From Chara braunii (lineage: Eukaryota; Streptophyta; Charophyceae; Charales; Characeae): 26,097 nt of DNA. Positions 24,727 to 26,097 of this stretch are shown one piece after another (positions within the stretch are counted from its first letter, which is position 1; each line of letters opens with the position of its first letter). Below the pieces are notes generated by a model, which saw nothing but the letters and a program-made list of their open reading frames with translations, did no database searches and was not told the origin of the DNA. The stretch spans positions 1,650,768 through 1,676,864 of the forward strand of contig BFEA01000343.1 of the NCBI GenBank assembly GCA_003427395.1, written 5' to 3'. Made by a program: the position numbers and the translations under genes.

Positions 24727-25875
24727 TAAAAGGGCCTTTACCAGATTCAGACCCTGAATGACGAATGCAGCATAGTGGGGTCACTCGGCCAGAGCCGAAC
24801 TCGTGAAAAGAAGATCAAAAGGCATGTTCTCTGGGTCAAAAGTCACATCCTAACTAAAGCAAAAGTCATGTCAAAGATCACGGTTGTGCCCCTGGACGAA
24901 CAGTTGCAATATTCAATTGTGGGAGACACATCAGTTCATCCAGAGGGTGTGCAAGTCATGTCTGTTCAAGCAGGAGATGTGTTTGTTCGGGCAGTAGGTG
25001 TGTCTGTTTGTACTGAAGTTGTGTCTGTTCGGAGGGAAGTCAATGATCAGGTCCCAGTCCAATCAAAGTCCAAGTCCCAGTCCAATCAAAGTCCAACATG
25101 AGGTCCAGGTTCAGACCCCAAGTCCCTAATTCAGGCCTGAAGGCCAGCAAACCCTGAAGGAAAAGGTACTGGGACACACACTACAGAGGTCTGGGACAGG
25201 GAAGACCCAAGTGTGCCAATGCAGACCTCGCGAAGGGAGGTGAGCAGTATAAGAAACCAGGCCAGCCTCCCCACATGACAGATCTCCAGTGGCATTGTTG
25301 CGTGGAAGTGCTGAAAGCACTTGTGCGCTAGCAGGTTGGGGAAGCGCTGGCAGAAGAAGTTGCGCAAGAGGAGAGAAGGGGTTGGGCGTTGGCTGGCAGA
25401 AACAGCCAATGCTGTGCCAGCATGTTGGTAGAGGTAGAAGGGTTAAAGGTAGTCTTCAATGAGTAGCATTTAGAGTAGATTCTCATGGTACGAGTGTGCA
25501 TGCATGGTGGGGCAAGAGGACCAAGACAAAGAATCTATAAAGAGAAGAGCAAGAGGAGAGAGGGAGGGACAGGTTCCTGAGTTGGCTATGGTGGATACTT
25601 ACCTGTTCTGCGCTGCATTGTCATCTGGAGGAGGCGCTGGCAGAGCCAAGCCCGTGTGGTGTTGATGAACGAGGGAGACTTGCAATACTATTAAGCGCTT
25701 TACTCTTGAACTTGAGATACTCTTTATAATGTTGTTGTGATAATATAAGTTGCGCTACCTTGGTTCTCATCCCATCTCGACTTTGCTTTGTATGAAGCTT
25801 CATAATCTGTGCGAATGATATCTTGGCATGCAATGTGATACACTCTGGCAAGTTGTGGACAGTCAGGTCCCTTGC
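24727..25875 (+). repeat. 3' LTR (about 1,149 bp)
   Basis: Aligns along its length with 16910-18034 and ends GTCAGGTCCCTTGC. It is about 24 bp longer, mainly from a 22-bp tandem duplication of GTCCCAGTCCAATCAAAGTCC (about 25052-25096) and a 9-bp gain near 25020, offset by a 9-bp loss near 25145. The purine-rich sequence before it (GGCCGGCGAGAG) is a poor polypurine tract. Confidence 0.9.
25535..25541 (+). promoter_or_regulatory. TATA box of the 3' LTR
   Basis: CTATAAA in GAATCTATAAAGAGAAG, the counterpart of 17694-17700. It could drive read-out transcription into the downstream flank. Confidence 0.55.
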
Positions 25876-25880
25876 ATCTG
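25876..25880 (+). repeat. Candidate target-site duplication, right
   Basis: ATCTG, matching 16905-16909 on the other side of the element. Confidence 0.55.
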
Positions 25881-25891
25881 TTGTTATGAGG

Positions 25892-25971
25892 AACGCTGGA
25901 CCCCGTTTCCAGCAGGTGCAGCTCCCCACGAATAGATCAGAGCCATCGAACTCTGAAAAAAAAAAGAAAAA
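25892..25971 (+). repeat. Repeat family D with A-rich tail, second copy
   Basis: AACGCTGGACCCCGTTTCCAG, then CAGGTG and CTCCCCAC.AATAGAT match 16316-16372. About 12 bp of other sequence (ATCGAACTCTG) leads to an interrupted poly(A) at about 25957-25975. It starts only 11 bp after the retrotransposon's flanking duplication. Confidence 0.6.
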
Positions 25972-25975
25972 AAAA

Positions 25976-26097
25976 GGGGGAAGTACGTTTATGTCACATG
26001 GGAGTTCGTAATGGGCAAAAAAAACAGCCATCGGCGTCTGTGTCAGGGCCTGAATTCGAAAAGGCGTTCGTAACTCAGGCCAGCGGTGGTGTCAGGG
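25976..26097. other. No recognisable feature
   Basis: Short end region. A weak direct repeat (GTTCGTAA at about 26003 and 26066) is visible, but nothing is assignable. Confidence 0.4.

Larger units (their letters stand above)
16910..25875 (+). mobile_element. Ty3/gypsy chromovirus LTR retrotransposon, full-length but decayed
   Basis: An 8.97-kb element with two long terminal repeats, a tRNA-iMet primer-binding site, gag with zinc knuckle, then protease, reverse transcriptase, RNase H, integrase and a chromodomain. That order (integrase after RT/RH) is diagnostic of Ty3/gypsy, and the chromodomain places it among chromoviruses. gag and pol carry several frameshifts and about ten in-frame stops, so it cannot move on its own. 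The two LTRs are roughly 95% identical by eye, so the insertion is not recent. No convincing polypurine tract precedes the 3' LTR. Gln-to-stop and Trp-to-stop changes suggest C-to-T decay. It inserted beside MITE H1 copy 3. Confidence 0.95.

Overview
The window looks like nuclear, intergenic, repeat-packed DNA of a green plant or streptophyte alga. I found no intact host protein-coding gene. A plant lineage is suggested by a U6 snRNA fragment with the plant-type 5' end (GTCCC...GGGACATCCG), a chromodomain-bearing Ty3/gypsy retrotransposon primed by initiator Met-tRNA, and the mix of MITE-like hairpins, LINE debris and tRNA-derived fragments. A charophyte such as Chara is only a guess. The assembly is short-read style: single-N joins in simple repeats, a 30-N gap, and an uncut Nextera mate-pair junction adapter left in the sequence.

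Layout. 1-5.8 kb: dispersed repeat family A, (CT)n and (CA)n microsatellites, a GA-rich minisatellite, a U6 snRNA retropseudogene with 17-bp direct repeats, one copy of repeat family B, and a 57-bp tandem repeat split by an insert with a T/G tract. 5.8-9.0 kb: first copy of a 170-bp hairpin MITE (H1), family C, tRNA-like pieces, a U2 snRNA 5' fragment joined to poly(A), a 550-bp simple-sequence block, and second copies of families C and B in opposite orientation. 9.0-9.8 kb: a nested terminal-inverted-repeat element holding two tandem 178-bp cruciform units. 9.8-13.2 kb: mostly unrecognised sequence, a gap, and one copy of a 109-bp hairpin MITE (H2). 13.2-16.9 kb: more H1 and H2 copies, two tiny poly(A)-tailed insertions with target-site duplications, the assembly artefacts, and a LINE C-terminal remnant. 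16.9-25.9 kb: a complete but decayed LTR chromovirus with LTRs, PBS, gag, protease, RT, RNase H, integrase and chromodomain.

How it fits together. Nothing here is a working operon or pathway. The shared theme is retroposition. Poly(A)- or purine-tailed fragments of U2, U6, tRNA-like RNAs and an unknown RNA sit near a fragment of the sort of LINE that could have copied such RNAs in trans. The chromovirus is non-autonomous now, with several frameshifts and about ten in-frame stops. Nearly all of those stops are explained by C-to-T or G-to-A changes at presumed Gln and Trp codons.
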